Origin: Albifimbria verrucaria
Lineage: Eukaryota; Ascomycota; Sordariomycetes; Hypocreales; Stachybotryaceae
DNA length: 64,000 bases
Direction: 5' to 3'
NCBI GenBank assembly: GCA_020081605.1
Contig: JAHREC010000049.1
Coordinates: 1,674,001-1,738,000, forward strand
Part shown: piece by piece, positions 63,600-64,000 of the stretch
How positions within the stretch are numbered: position 1 is the stretch's first letter
Layout of the letters: the number at the start of each line of letters is the position of its first letter
Made by a program: the position numbers and the translations under genes
Notes under the pieces: generated by a model
Told to the model about the DNA's origin: nothing
What the model saw: the letters and a program-made list of their open reading frames with translations, nothing else
Database searches by the model: none

Positions 63600-64000
63600 G
63601 ATGTCAATATTGTTACACACCGTGTTACGGGCTCAGTCAACTTGTGAGGAGGAGCATGGCTAAGGCGTTCCGGTTTATGGCGTTCAAAAACTGGTTTGAA
63701 TTCGGGCTTGAGGTTGTTTCTAATGGACGAGATGCGTTTCGTTCTCTTCCACCTCTTGCAATCCACTACTTTGCGCTACCTTCACCCACGTTTCCAATAC
63801 GCTCCAACTCGTGATTAAATCCATGCACATATCTCCGTTACTGTACACTCTCCGGTTCGCAGCACCATCTCTTTGCTTGCATCTCAATAAAACGTAATGC
63901 GTGCCCACATACCTCCCCTTGCTCCCAGGACACTCTCTTTGAAAGCGCCCACGACAACTCTTCTGAAAAAGAGTCCAAGTAAAGTGATCGTCAGTGCTGA
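63600..64000. other. Downstream non-coding sequence
   Basis: 3' UTR of RRS1 and following DNA, with AATAAAA at 63886-63892. No gene is visible before the window ends. Confidence 0.45.

Overview
This is nuclear DNA of a filamentous ascomycete, most likely a Sordariomycete of the order Hypocreales (order inferred, genus not claimed). The evidence is dense GT-AG introns of about 48-105 bases with CTAAC/CTGAC-like branch sites, pyrimidine-rich leaders, dispersed TACCTA/GTAGGTA repeats typical of hypocrealean intergenic DNA, and proteins that read as ascomycete orthologs. I found no tRNA, rRNA, transposon, CRISPR array, viral gene or secondary-metabolite cluster.

Layout. 0-10 kb: the 3' end of TGS1 (snRNA cap trimethylation), an unrecognised acidic membrane protein, a Kelch protein (KEL3/KLHDC4 type), a 55-residue Cys/Trp-rich protein, a pyroglutamyl-peptidase-I-like enzyme and a HAD phosphatase of the glycerol-phosphatase type. 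10.1-23.0 kb: a gene desert of nearly 13 kb that is not AT-rich. 23.0-24.9 kb: a homeodomain transcription factor, followed by 2.9 kb of non-coding DNA. 27.8-46 kb: SLD3 (replication initiation), TRS65 (TRAPPII), PRP40 (U1 snRNP), RLI1/ABCE1 (ribosome recycling) and CHD1 (chromatin remodeller). 48.4-63.6 kb: a HAL2-type bisphosphate nucleotidase, a CorA-like Mg2+ transporter, PEX1 (peroxisomal AAA ATPase), MCM7 (replicative helicase), mitoribosomal mS29/RSM23/DAP3 and RRS1 (60S assembly).

The genes are independent housekeeping units in alternating orientation, not a cluster. Two act in the same process: SLD3 brings Cdc45 to the MCM2-7 helicase, of which MCM7 is a subunit. Each has an ACGCGT (MluI cell-cycle box) about 200 bases before its ATG.

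Nearly every gene longer than about 200 codons is broken by single-base frameshifts, almost all repaired by adding one base in a short homopolymer. They fall in essential genes, so I read them as assembly errors rather than pseudogenes. Coordinates below span the whole gene; frame breaks are noted in each entry. The most unusual features are the long desert before the homeodomain gene and the unrecognised membrane protein. I did not see a convincing new multi-gene system.
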